Notes under the pieces: generated by a model
What the model saw: only the letters and a program-made list of their open reading frames with translations
Told to the model about the DNA's origin: nothing
Databases searched by the model: none
Program-made: the position numbers and the translations under genes
Part shown: positions 11,620 to 21,910 of the stretch, piece after piece
Layout of the letters: each line of letters opens with the position of its first letter
Position numbering within the stretch: the stretch's first letter is position 1
Source: Fallopia convolvulus
Lineage: Eukaryota > Streptophyta > Magnoliopsida > Caryophyllales > Polygonaceae
DNA: 64,000 nucleotides
Reading direction: 5' to 3'
NCBI GenBank assembly: GCA_964016875.1
Contig: OZ024729.1
Coordinates: forward strand, 26,804,494-26,868,493

Positions 11620-12585
11620 AATTGGTTCTTCAGGCTCTGTCTTCAAGACTTCCTCAAGAGAATCAAACGCCTAAATCTCTTCACCTTCTATCAAAAGGCT
11701 CGGTACCGACCCCCTCAGGGTCGGTACCGAGTCGATTTCGCCTGCCAGGAGATTCGGTACCGAGGTAGACATGCTCGGTACCGAGACTGCAGGATCTGTC
11801 TTGGCCCATCTTCATCCGGAGAATGCATCAAACGCCAACACCCTCTCGATTGGGTCCCCACATTCAATGAAATCGTTTTGGGTGTAGAGCATTTTAACTT
11901 CGGCTTCGTTGGTCTCTTTCATTGTGGAGTTGAAACGGAATTCCACTATCTCATCCCCAATTTCGAAAGTTAGGAGTCCCCTCCTAACATCAATTATAGC
12001 TCCAGCTGTGGCGAGGAATGGTCTCCCTAGAATGATAGGCACCACCGGATCTTCGGGCATTTCCATAACAATGAAATCATTTGGAACAAAGAATTTGCCC
12101 ACTTGCATTGGAAAATCATCAATGACCCCCGTAGGTTTGACACAGGATCCGTCCGCCATGTACAACCGCATGTTGATAGGCTCCAGTGGTCCCATGTTGG
12201 CTTTGGACCAAATTGACAATGGCAGAAGACTTGCACTAGCGCCTAAATCACATAAAGCTTTGAATTTGTGAGCTCCTATGCCAATGGTGATTGCAAACTT
12301 TCCTGGGTCGCCTAGCTTCTTCGGGAGTTCCAAGGATCTGACTTCGTCCGTCAGCTTTGACATAGATCTCTTCCTGCTAAGAATGTCTTTCAAGAATTTT
12401 GTGTAAGCCGGCATTTCGCTTTGGGCCTCAGCGAATGGTATGGAAATATTTAAGCCCTGAAGAATCTTAGCGAAACGCTTAAACTTTTCTTCTGTTGAGT
12501 CCTTAGACTTCTTAGTTGGGAAAGGAAGAGTCTTCACCACTCTCGGAACTAAAGCGGGTTCGAGAGGTGGTGCTACCAAATCCAC
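11620..12585 (-). pseudogene. Athila-like protease and protease-RT linker (copy B)
   Basis: The frame 12585-11812 covers a whole retropepsin: a basic N-terminal region, then the active site CDLGASASLLPLS, where DLGA replaces the animal-retrovirus DTGA as usual in Athila elements. The flap region and ILGRPFLATAGA follow. The C-terminal linker (11811-11620) leads toward the RT. It holds the best paired palindrome of the window (11699-11731), a second GGTACC pair at 11753-11786, and the join to element C at 11619/11620. The frame changes after 11812. Upstream it is fused with the gag-protease linker. Confidence 0.9.
11699..11731. repeat. Type specimen of the 33-bp GGTACC double palindrome
   Basis: CTCGGTACCGACCC, five spacer bases, then the exact reverse complement GGGTCGGTACCGAG. 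Each half itself contains the 10-bp palindrome TCGGTACCGA. Paired copies of 32-33 bp, some degenerate, lie at 2150-2180, 2661-2692, 3485-3516, 4547-4579, 4810-4842, 12614-12645, 14526-14553, 14596-14627, 15535-15567, 18130-18161, 18199-18231, 24432-24460, 28906-28937, 31285-31315, 32082-32113, 32171-32202, 35802-35834, 38605-38637 and 38694-38725, with many single halves besides. They occur in LTRs, UTRs and coding linkers of the Athila-like copies only. Confidence 0.9.
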
Positions 12586-13006
12586 TAGAGGGTCGAGTAG
12601 TCCTGTAGAAGGATTGGTACCGACCCTTTTGGGGTCGGTATCGAGCCTGGGACTAAGGGAGTGGCTCGGTGTCGAGGACTTACCTGAAGTGGGGTCGTTA
12701 TTGACCTGAGGGGTATCGGTACCGAGGGTTTTAGGCTCGGTACCGACCTTGTTTGGATCGTTATCGAGTCTGGTTGGAGCATCATCCTCAGCATCGACCT
12801 TATTGTCTTTGGCCTCAGCACGGTTCGGTAGTGTCTTTCCGCTCTGGAGGTGTATGGCTGCAATTTATCCTCTCGGGTTCTCGTCGGGACGGCCTGGGAG
12901 TTGCCCTTGAGGTCTTCGAACTTGTGCAGCAAGGTTCCCCAGTTGTGAGTCAACGCGTTTCTTCCAATTCTCGAACTCTCCCCACCGTTTCATTTTATTA
13001 TTGAGG
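12586..13006 (-). pseudogene. Gag-protease linker of copy B
   Basis: Read in the protease frame, this stretch shows the conserved Athila motif order FENWKKRVDSQLGNLAAQV, then PQGQLPGRPDENPRG, then IAAIHLQSGKTLPN, which is the bridge between Gag and protease. It is broken by a stop between the last two motifs and by a frameshift to the gag frame. Downstream it consists largely of peptides such as NKVGTEPKTLGTD and RLDTDPKRVGTNP. These are the translation of GGTACC palindromes at 12614-12645 and 12660-12780. Confidence 0.75.
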
Positions 13007-14110
13007 TTAATTATCTTGGACTCCATTGATTTCATTCATCACTCCATTGATTCCTTCAGGAAGTCCATGCACCCAGGATGGTGGCTCTTGATAGCCCGGG
13101 AGTCTATAAGGTGCGGGCCGTCGATCCGGTGGAGGGGTTGTATAGTTTTGATTTTGATTGGAATTTCCCCAAGTCGGATAATTGTTCAGCTTGTCATAAT
13201 TAGCAGGAGGATTTTTGTATTGTCCTCTCATATTATTCATTTCAGCGTATGTCTCACCAGCTCTTACCTGCTCAATGTTAGTGCAAGCAGAAGTAGTATG
13301 GGCTTGAGAGCCACATTCAAGACATGGTTGAGAGGTATTTAGAAAATTTACATGTTTCTTTAAACGGTTGACCTCATCACGTAAGAATTGATTTTGAACA
13401 TCAGGATCAACTTCGTCTTTGTTTGGAACATAGAGCCGTTTTTTAGGCTGGGTTGGCTGCTGGGTCCCATACATGGCATCAAGATTGGTCAATTTATCCA
13501 GCAATTCCCATGCAGCATTAGGCTCTATCTCTATAAAACCGCAGGCAGTATGCAAGTTGATGCGGTTCTTCGTCTCAGCGTTTATACCTTGAAAGAATAT
13601 CTCTTGCAAGACGTATTGTGGTTGTCCATGGGTTGGGCATTGTCTCAGCATCTCTTTGAATCGCTCCCATGTCTCCACAAATGTCTCGTTAGGCAGCTGG
13701 TGATAAGAAGTAATACGCTTCCTTAACTCCGTAGTCTTGGCAGGAGGGAAGAACTTAGTCATGAACAAGTCATGCATGGTTCTCCATGTCCTTACCGATC
13801 TAGGAGGTAAGCTTTCTAGCCAGCTCAGGGCCTTACCTGCAAGAGACCATTTAAAAGCTTTTAGTTGGACATATTCTAAAGAAACACCATCAGCAGCAAT
13901 GGTGTCACATAAATCAACAAAATTACGAATATGCTCCATAGGGCACTCAGTAGGTTTTCCCTCAAACTGAGCCCTCTTAATTAAAGATATAAACTGAGAT
14001 TTAACCTCAAAAACCCGTTCTATCTCAGGAAGCACTATTGTTGATTCTGGCACCCTCAGTTCCGGATGCATGTATTGTTTCACATTCCTTGGGATAGCAT
14101 TTAGTTGCAC
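13007..14110 (-). pseudogene. Athila-like Gag (copy B, N-terminus missing)
   Basis: The 367-residue frame contains a Retrotrans_gag core at about residues 30-190 (RNFVDLCDTIAADGVS, ALSWLESLPPRSVRTW, MTKFFPPAKTTELRKRI, FVETWERFKEMLRQCP). A CCHC zinc knuckle follows at about residues 265-280 (CLECGSQAHTTSAC). The C-terminal tail is rich in Asn, Gln and Pro. Gag forms the particle and packages RNA. The start shown is only the first Met after a deletion: at 14111-14125 the sequence jumps directly into the middle of an LTR, so leader, PBS and Gag N-terminus are gone. The frame ends in a TAA right after the tail, before the shifted linker. Confidence 0.9.
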
Positions 14111-14124
14111 TACTACACAAATAC

Positions 14125-14896
14125 CATGTCGGGTTTTTAACCCGGGTCCTAGAAAAGATAACTACTCGCTCATAATTGAAAAGCAACAAGCAATAAATTT
14201 GAAGGAAAACGTTATATTAAACAAAACAAAAGCTTACTTGAATTAAAACTCGAAACTTGTCTTTAGAACACAAACTTCTTCCCCAAGTAATCTTCAAAAG
14301 CAAACTAGAAACTAAAAACAAAGAGAAAAGTCGTGTCTTTGAATCTCACGTGTTTCCCTCTCTGTCTCCAACTGAACGACTCCTTAAACTAGGTTAAAAC
14401 AAGGGTTTTTATACTACAAAAGCTATCTATAAAGTTTCCATAAAGATAGAACTTCCTAAACTAAAAAGATTACGGAATAAAAATATAAAAAACCCGAAGT
14501 CCGCGCATCTACCGAGCCTGAGAGCCTCGGTATCGACCCCTACAAGGTCGGTAGACTCGTTTGCTGAACCATCTCGTCCTTGCCTTGCTGCAGACCTCGG
14601 TACCGAACCCACAGGGTCGGTATCGAGTCTGTTTTCCTTGACTTTTTGTACGTTTTCATAGCCTCTTTGGGATTTGTCGGGATCTTTTAAAAGCTCTTCT
14701 TTCTTCCATAACTCGTACATGCTCCGCCACCATCCTCTCGATCTCAACTTCTTCAAAACGCTCCTATTTTTGCTTCAAAAACCTACAAAAACACTAAAAT
14801 GGAGTAGCTTCCATACTTTTCACAAAATATGCAAACTTATCCAAAAACATATGAAACAAACACTAAAACAAAACTATACTAAAAACATGAACATCA
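14125..14896 (-). mobile_element. Truncated Athila-like LTR shared by copies B and D
   Basis: Colinear with 3043-3823, the U3 half of the LTR on the minus strand. It begins in the middle of the LTR at CATGTCGGGTTTTTAACCC and ends at the PPT of copy D. It contains palindromes at 14526-14553 and 14596-14627. It is the upstream LTR of copy B, reduced by a deletion into gag, and also the 3' LTR of copy D. Confidence 0.75.
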
Positions 14897-16491
14897 AAAT
14901 ACCCCATATTTATGCTTGCTTGTCCTCAAGCAATCACTAGACATAGACCCAAACCAAATAACATACTCATCAAGTAATAGACTTTATATAAAAAGCTACT
15001 TCAAAGCATAGCAAAAATAGCAAATGAATGTTAACGTCATAACACATATATGCAACCAATAGACACAAGCATTCACAATCCAACCTCACCAAGGATAATG
15101 TGTTTCACTCGACTCTCATGTGTTTAAGCTTATAAATTCTTCTCTCAACTCAATCTAATATACAAAAACTCATAGAAATTGGAACTTATATCAGCAAACT
15201 CTCCACCAAAGATTTGTCAAAACAAGCAAAAATCATCAAGAGAACTTAGGCTCAATGAAAAACTTCATAGAAGCTTCCATTCGGCCTGGTTGTAATGGGG
15301 CATGGTAATAACAATAAGGCGTGGAAATATTTTGGCTATGTGGTGCTAAAAATATCTGAGAATCAAAGACTCCTAAAAACTCACATATATCCAAAACACT
15401 CATCAAATATAAAGAAACTCTTGGCTTTGAACATTAACACACTTGCACATTTTTTCTCTTTCTTTTCTTATTCCTTTCTTTTTTCTTCTCTTTTTTTTTT
15501 GCATTTTTCTTCACTTTTTTCTTACTGGCACAACCTCGGTACCGACCCTTGCAGGGTTAGTATCGAGCCTGATTTGGCTTTTCTTCCTCTTCTTTCTTGT
15601 GCAATTTTTCTAGCAAGAGATCTTTTACAAAATTTAAAACAAGAGACTTCCAATCTACCCCAACCAAACCCTTTATTTTCGGACCAACATACATCATATA
15701 CTCAACAAAAACGACTCCTCTTCAACTAAGTCCTAATCCCCGAATAGGGTCAAGTTTATATTGGCTAGGGAATAATTTTGTGGAGCTACAAATAAAAGGC
15801 TATAAGGCTCAATTTTGGCTTCAAAAACAAGGATAATGTAAGGGTGGGTAAGGATTTAATAGGGCTCATGAAAAATAAGTTCTCTATCATATGATATCGC
15901 AACTAATGAACTAAAAATCTTATAAAGGTCTTGAGAAATAGATAACCATCACAATTCCAAGAGATAATATACATATAGAGAGTAAATCACACATGAAAAA
16001 TTCAAGGCTAAAAATAAAGCTCACAAGGTCATTTTTTTGTTGGATTGTAACTACTCATGCTAAAAGTCATATGTACTCAGTTTCATCATATGCTATTTCA
16101 CCATAAAAACAATTTTATCATGAGATTCAGGCTATACTATCAAAAACATGCTAAAAAGAATTACATGGTCATGCAAAGTAAAAGCAATCATAGAACCATA
16201 AGGTCAAGGGTACTCATCAGTTCTAAAATCCTTTTGTGATTTTTAATTTTCAATTCTATTATGATTTTTTTTATGAAAAAGAAAGCATCAAAAGCAACTT
16301 AAACTATCAAAGCAAAAGAACACAAAAACACATAAAGACACAGAAGTTTTGTTTTCCCTCCCTACCCCATACTTAAAACATTACAGTGTCCTCACTGTAA
16401 AAACAAAGTAAATCATAAGAAAAGATAGGGAAAAGAAAATAAACTCACAAAATGGTTGTCGAAGCATAAGAAGCATCCTTGAATGAGAGAT
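14897..16491 (-). mobile_element. 3' untranslated internal region and PPT of copy D
   Basis: On the minus strand it ends in CTTGAGGACAAGCAAGC and then AAATATGGGGTATTTT, the PPT (14897-14912). It is colinear with 3824-4799 up to about 15830, then extends further toward the env-position ORF. A second purine tract, AAGTATGGGGTAGGGAGGG on the minus strand (about 16357-16375), follows the ORF. A 33-bp palindrome lies at 15535-15567. No credible gene. Confidence 0.75.
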
Positions 16492-18005
16492 CATCGGCGA
16501 GTCTTTGGTGGGTAATACTTTTCCATGTTGTCCATGAATGTGGCAATGGACTTCCAACGGTCATCATCCTACTGTCGACGTTGCTCTCCCTCCCAATAGC
16601 GAGATTCGGCTCTCTTGTGGCGTTCCTCCTCAAGTGCCACTCGAGCCTCGTACGCCTCTTGAAACTAGTTCATCTGATTGTTGAGTTGGCATTGATTCAT
16701 GCACAGATGCTCCATCCGGGAGGCCAAGTCATGCGCCCACTGTGGTGGAGGATCAGAACTCGAGGCATAGTTGTTGAAATTGTACTGGTGCTGCTGGAAG
16801 TGAGGGTCGTAAGGCACAATGCCGAACTCTGTTGGCACGGTAGGGCTCGGAGCAGGCGCATTTTCGAAGTGGAAAGGCTTGGTACCGAAGCCAGGAACCT
16901 CGGTACCGACCCCCCAGGATGCTCGGTACCAAGGCCATGATGCTCGGTACCGACGTCCTCAGCTGGGGCTGGAGCGTCTTCTTCCATTGCTGCCTCTTCC
17001 CGCTCATATCGGGACTCAAATATCCTCAATGAAGGCTCATCTTGGGGCTTCGTGGCCAGGGGGAACGGTGTAGAGGTCCATGCTTCGTACCAATTTGGTA
17101 AGTATAAGAGCTCAAACTTGTCCCGAGTACAAAGCACTTCTCGACCTTGAATTGTGGTGGTGACTCTGTCTTGGCATCTCTGAAAAATCCCCGCAGCTAT
17201 CTAGTAGTTCGTGTTCAACTTCTGCGGACGAAGTGAGCTGTAGTGCGTAAGATCGATCTCGAGACCCAAGGCTAGGAGGCTCACCAAGTTGCCACAATAA
17301 ACTCCTTGTAAAGTTGCTCCGTTTTGCTCCACATACTTCACCCATTCATACCCCAGATTCATAGGAGAGGGTCTTAAAAAGAATTGTACGGAGAGATCCA
17401 ACCTCCGTCCTTGTCGGCCTAGAGAGCTCCTTTTTGGGCCAAATTGTTGAGCCCAAAATCCTGAGGATGATATGGAAGATGGGGTTGATGATGTGTGCCC
17501 CCGGAAGTGCAGGAGTGTTGGGACTGATTTCCCCAGAGATGTAACCCCAAGTCTTTGTAACCTTGAAGTGGTCCGAGGTTGTGTACTCACGGGAAGGGTT
17601 GGGAAAGTGGAGTAGTTTGTTGAACTCCTCCATGGTAAACTCATGATCTACGTTCCCGAGCCTGAACCTAATCTTCCCCGGAGATATTTTGCGGTTGAAG
17701 CTAGTAGGGAGGGTGGCAATGAACTTTGAAGTAAGAGCCGGATAATGAGGAATTTCCTCCCATTTGAGGGGGTGAGGCACGCCAAGGATGGAAAAGGCAT
17801 GCTTGAGATCTTCATAAATCCCCAATTGTCTCCCATCTGTCCTAGAAAACCACCTAGTGAGACGAGGTTTCTCGATGACAGATTTGTAAATTGATTGTTG
17901 TCTATTGGTCTTCAACACAACCTCATCCATAGGTAGTGGAGATGGAGATCTGTTGGCTCTGTTCTTCTTTCCGGCCCTTGAGTTAGCTCTGCTTGTACTC
18001 GCCAT
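16492..18005 (-). pseudogene. Env-position ORF of Athila-like copy D
   Basis: The frame starts MASTSRANSRAGKKNR at 18005, a basic N-terminus. The conserved core is KPRLTRWFSRTDGRQLG, then NPIFHIILRILGSTIWP. After a frameshift near 17370 it reads MNLGYEWVKYVEQNGATLQG and, past a TAG at 17201-17203, KFELLYLPNWYEAWTSTPF. The C-terminus (FMDNMEKYYPP) ends at TGA 16492-16494. The same ORF is seen in G (27796-29309) and F (24064-24772). It occupies the third-ORF position between pol and the 3' LTR where Athila-type elements carry their env-like ORF. No membrane segment or signal peptide is visible, so I do not call it an envelope protein. Its C-terminal part carries VGTEHHGLGTEHPGG peptides from palindromes. 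Confidence 0.75.
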
Positions 18006-19170
18006 TAGAAGTACCTAAAAAATCACAAGCAATTAAGGTAAAATCTACTCATGCAAATAATACACCAAAGAAACCCCATACTTGTATTGAAAACAACCTC
18101 AAACGCACACATTCCCAATTCTGGTGGACTTCGGTACCGAGCCTGCAGGGTCGGTACCGAGGTCTTTGGACTGGACTTTGGTTTTGGTGAATGAAAAGGT
18201 CGGTACCGACCTTTACAAGGTCAGTACCGAGCCTGTTTCCAGAATTCTGCACCAAATAGTGGAGTCTCAAACGCTTGATTTCGAACAATTTGTCACATAC
18301 ACAAGCCATATCAAGCATGATTGCAAAGCAACACTACTTAATCAAGTACCTACAAGCCCATACTTACTCAAAGCCCTCTATAGTCATGCCAAAATCGCCA
18401 AAAATCATGGTGCTAATCATGCAAATCAAGAACAAGTAACTTCATGCTTTTATAATTGAAAGGAGTTGCAATCCAAGCATAAGGAAACGAATTTTATCAA
18501 GATCAAGCACCAATATTAAAGCAAGAAGGCACGAATTGAAGAACTAAACCCAATTTCGGACTAAATCTAGATCTAGGCATGAAAACCACCAAAAATTGCC
18601 ATAAATCTTTAAGAATTTCAAGTAAAGAGTAGGGTTTGAGAAATCATACCGTAGATTTGAAGATTTAGAACCAAAAATTCAAAGGGACGGAGAGTAACGA
18701 GGGTTCGGACTCGGTAACGAACAAATTTTTGGTTTTTGCTCGGTATTGAAGGTGGTGTGCGAAGTGGAGTGCATGTGGATCGAATGAGGGATTTTGTGTG
18801 GATCGATTTTGAGGGAATTGAGGGTGAGTGCTGTATGGATTGCTAGAGAGTGTTTTTGGTGGGCTATGTTAGAGGCGGCGTGGGGAAAGAAATCAAGGAA
18901 AAGTTTAGGTTAAAAGGGACTTACCTGCTGCATCGAATTGTTGGATTTCGCAGGGTCGGTACCGAGCCTGTCTCGGCACTTTTCCATCTTTGTTATCGAT
19001 TCGACTTCTGTAACACTTTAGCCAAAATATTCTATTCCGCAAACTTCTACTCTACTAAAAAACTCAAAAGAAATCTAACAAAAAGAACTATAAAAAGAAA
19101 GAAAAACTAAACCGGGTTGCCTCCCGTAAGCGCAATTTTTAACGTCGTTAGCCCGACGAACTTATCTTGG
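18006..19170 (-). other. Leader and 5'-UTR intron of the copy D env-position ORF
   Basis: On the minus strand a donor CTACG|GTATGATTTC at about 18650/18649 and an acceptor TTTTTTAG|GTAC ending at 18015 enclose a candidate 635-bp intron just before the ATG. Copy G has the same layout (27109-27789). Paired palindromes lie at 18130-18161 and 18199-18231. Near 19110-19130 the minus strand reads ACGGGAGGCAACCCGG, a short hairpin that commonly follows the integrase stop in Athila-type elements. CAAGTATGGGG motifs lie at 18073-18083 and 18357-18368. Confidence 0.6.
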
Positions 19171-19455
19171 CTAGTCCGACGATGTAAGAGCCCAAGTGGC
19201 TCTAATTTCTTCTTCCGTGTCGGCTTGCTCATAAAACTTCTTCAACCTATGCCCATTGACTTTGAAGATGGCTCCGTTGTTATCTACTAGATCCACCGCT
19301 CCATGAAGGTATATGTGGTGAACCACAAATGGCCCACTCCATCTTGATCTTAGCTTCCCTGGGAATAAGCGGAGTCTAGAATTGAAGAGAAGTACCTTGT
19401 CACCAACTTTATAAGTTTTGGGCACCAATTTCTGGTCATGCCATCGCTTTGTATG
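19171..19455 (-). pseudogene. Integrase C-terminal domain (copy D)
   Basis: From the junction at 19455 the minus strand reads KRWHDQKLVPKTYKVGDKVL, then RSRWSGPFVVHHIYLHGAV and VNGHRLKKFYEQ, ending at the stop near 19171. This is the DNA-binding C-terminal module of an Athila-type integrase. The catalytic core is missing because an unrelated LTR starts at 19456 inside the domain, and no continuation is seen on its far side. Confidence 0.85.
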
Positions 19456-20920
19456 TGTAACACCCCTTTACTTACCGTGGAGGTATTACCGCCAGTAACC
19501 CCGATTAGTACTAAACCGAAGTTACCCAAGGCTTTAAACTGACAGAAAGTACTAGAATTGGATAAATGAATTCATTTAAAACCTAATAAAATTTCAGTAA
19601 ACTATTACAGCGGAAAAACAAGTAAAAGGTCTTATACAAACCTTAACTTAAATAAAATAAAATAAATAAATAGAGCAGTCTTCTATTTGAACAATGTCCT
19701 TAAAAAGTTTTCCGTAAGTTCTGAACTTCTTTCCCACTTCGCTTTGCAGCAACTTAACCAAGAACTTCACTCAAGTATAGCCATTGGAAACCTTTCTTCA
19801 ACTTCTAAAGCTTCAAACCTCTGGATCTACCTCTTGTATCAACTTCCAAGAAGATCCTGATGTGTTGTATACCAACGATGGACACCAGCCGACCATATGA
19901 AAGAAAAGAAGATGGACGGGTTAGTCTAATGAAAGACTAAGCAAGTGGAGAAACTAACTTGGTTCTTATGGTTGTGACTAAACATATTGGCATCAAAAAA
20001 TCTGATTAGACTCGGATTATGATCCAACAGTTGGCAGTCTTATAGAGAATAAGAAGGAGACTTGCATATTCAAGAGAGAGAACACCACAGCTTGTGATTC
20101 CTGTAAGATGCATAAACAATTAAAGGAAACTTATACTAACCATACAACATTCACAAACGTCTTCAACGACTAATCATCTTAACTTAATCAAAGTTTGATT
20201 AAGAATCATTCTTAATCAGGAGCAAGAATGGTTATCAGAAGAACTAACCATTCAGTTACATTAACGTGCCTATCGCACTCTCTTCATTTTATGATTTTAA
20301 CATTACACATTCATTTTAATAACTTTTAATGGATCCAAACTGTTTCCGATCAAATTTCTTGTAACTGATGTCGTCAGGGTGAGAGGGCCTATTTCATCCG
20401 TGACCGCTTGACCCACATCAGTATCTTTTGCACTTAGCTAGAGTGTGCCGTTGTCCTCCTCCAACGTGGAGCGAGACATGAGTCATGACTCCAATATTGG
20501 GATACGCTAGCAAGTTACGCCCCCCAATACAAACTTTGTTATAAAGAGGTCATTGGAGACTCGGCTCCTACCCCTGAACTACCTATTTTACAACAGTGTT
20601 TCAACATAGGACCACTAAAGAGATGTTTTGGAGTCTAACCTCCCATCTCTAACTATCTTACTTCACAACAATGTCTCAGCATGAGACAGCTAAACACACC
20701 AGATCACACAATGGTCCTAAGTTCAGTTCTAGCGCAAAAACTGAAATAACGACATGGTTGTTATTTCTAACAAAATAACAATCTATCAAACTTTATTCAA
20801 CACACAAATTATTCCCAATTTGAAGATCAAATGGAATTTAATTCCTCATTAATAACAATAATGCAAGAGAGAATCGTCCACTTGCCTTATACGAGATAAC
20901 TCCTCTTAAGGCGATTAGTT
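19456..20920 (-). mobile_element. LTR fragment of a TGTAACACCCC-type gypsy element
   Basis: It begins TGTAACACCCC on the plus strand, inside the copy D integrase. The internal phrases (GTATTACCG, GTTACCCAAGG, CCACTTGCCT near 20877) match the 3490-bp solo LTR at 49367. A TGT...ACA partner end is not found. Similarity to the other LTR stops soon after CCACTTGCCT, and by about 20920 the sequence is coding sequence of element E. So one LTR end is lost at a rearrangement junction. By analogy with 49367, the sense strand of this LTR is minus. Confidence 0.6.
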
Positions 20921-21152
20921 CCAAGGCGTGAGTGAATATGTCGGGATCAATACCTACCATATCCTCGTTTGTCCAGGCGAAACAATCACTGTAGGACCGT
21001 AGAAACTCCACTAATTGTTCACGTAAAGTTGGTTCCAGATCTGCTCCTATTTTGATTTTCTTGGATGGTTCTAGTAGATCAAGAGCCACCTCTTCAAGCT
21101 CTGGCGTCTCCGGCTTTACATAGTAAGTGGTTGTTCTACAGTCCTTTAATTG
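20890..21152 (-). pseudogene. Start of RT region of Tat-type element E
   Basis: The frame 21089-20838 contains LREQLVEFLRSYSDCFAWTN followed by EDMVGIDPDIFTHALE, the conserved segment preceding the RT palm in Tat-lineage elements. Its end (ALRGVISYKASG...) has no resemblance to RT and is translated from the junction with the LTR fragment. The rest of pol is lost. Confidence 0.75.
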
Positions 21153-21910
21153 CTAATCTGACGCCTTCCTTCCTGCTTCAAGCTGTAGGTTTTTGGAAGT
21201 CGTTGCTCTCATTGTTATGGAGTAGCATTCCCTTGCTAATTTCTGTTCGCCTTTAATTTTTGAACTCCCCATGGTGTCGGGAACTTTACACATTGATGAT
21301 AGGTAGAGGGGATAGCCCTCATTCCGTGTATCCACAGCCTGCCCAAAATGACATTAAAAGGTGAAGGGCAATCAAGCACTTGGAACTTTACCTGGTAGTT
21401 AACTCCTCCTGCGACGGTGGGTAAGGATATCTCCCCTAATGTATTGCGCGATTCCCCGCTGAAGCCTACTAAAGTCGTCGACTTTTTGACAATATCGTCC
21501 ATCCCGAAACCTAAGTTGTATAAGGCGTCCAACATGACTAAATTAGTAGAGCTTCCGTTATCAACTAAAATTCTTTTGACAAGGAAATTAGCTATCGTTA
21601 AAGAAATTATTAAGCAGTCGTGGTGAACTTCCTCTTCTTCGACATCGTCGAAGGTGATCGGCATCATGGCAAGACTGGCTCGTGAAGGAGCTTTAGGGCA
21701 TTCTCTTCTTGTATCCCTCGCGATCCTTTTAGCTGCAGAGTATGTTATACCGCAAATTTTCGATCCCCCTGTGATGACATTGATTACTCCGGTGTGCTTC
21801 GGTGGGGGTGGCGGACTGGCTTTTTCTCTGTTACGCTCCAACTGCTCCTTCGCCTTTTCTGATATCAATTCCTTGAGATGCCCCCTTCGTAACAATTCGC
21901 TTACTTCCTT
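21153..21910 (-). pseudogene. Protease of Tat-type element E
   Basis: In the same frame as gag but after a TGA, the sequence reads ELLRRGHLKELISEKAKEQL, then ITGGSKICGITYSAAKRIAR. The protease active site is RILVDNGSSTNLV, followed by NVILGRLWIHGMRAIPSTYH and FPTPWGVQ. D-N-G-S in place of DTG is typical for this lineage. A one-base loss in the run of A after GVQK shifts the frame near 21245-21260. The following frame (KGEQKLARECYSITMRA) then ends in a TAG near 21153. Confidence 0.85.

Noticed and set aside
16492..18005. Calling the third ORF an envelope protein
   Set aside because: Position matches the env-like ORF of Athila elements, but no signal peptide, transmembrane helix or fusion motif is visible in D, F or G.
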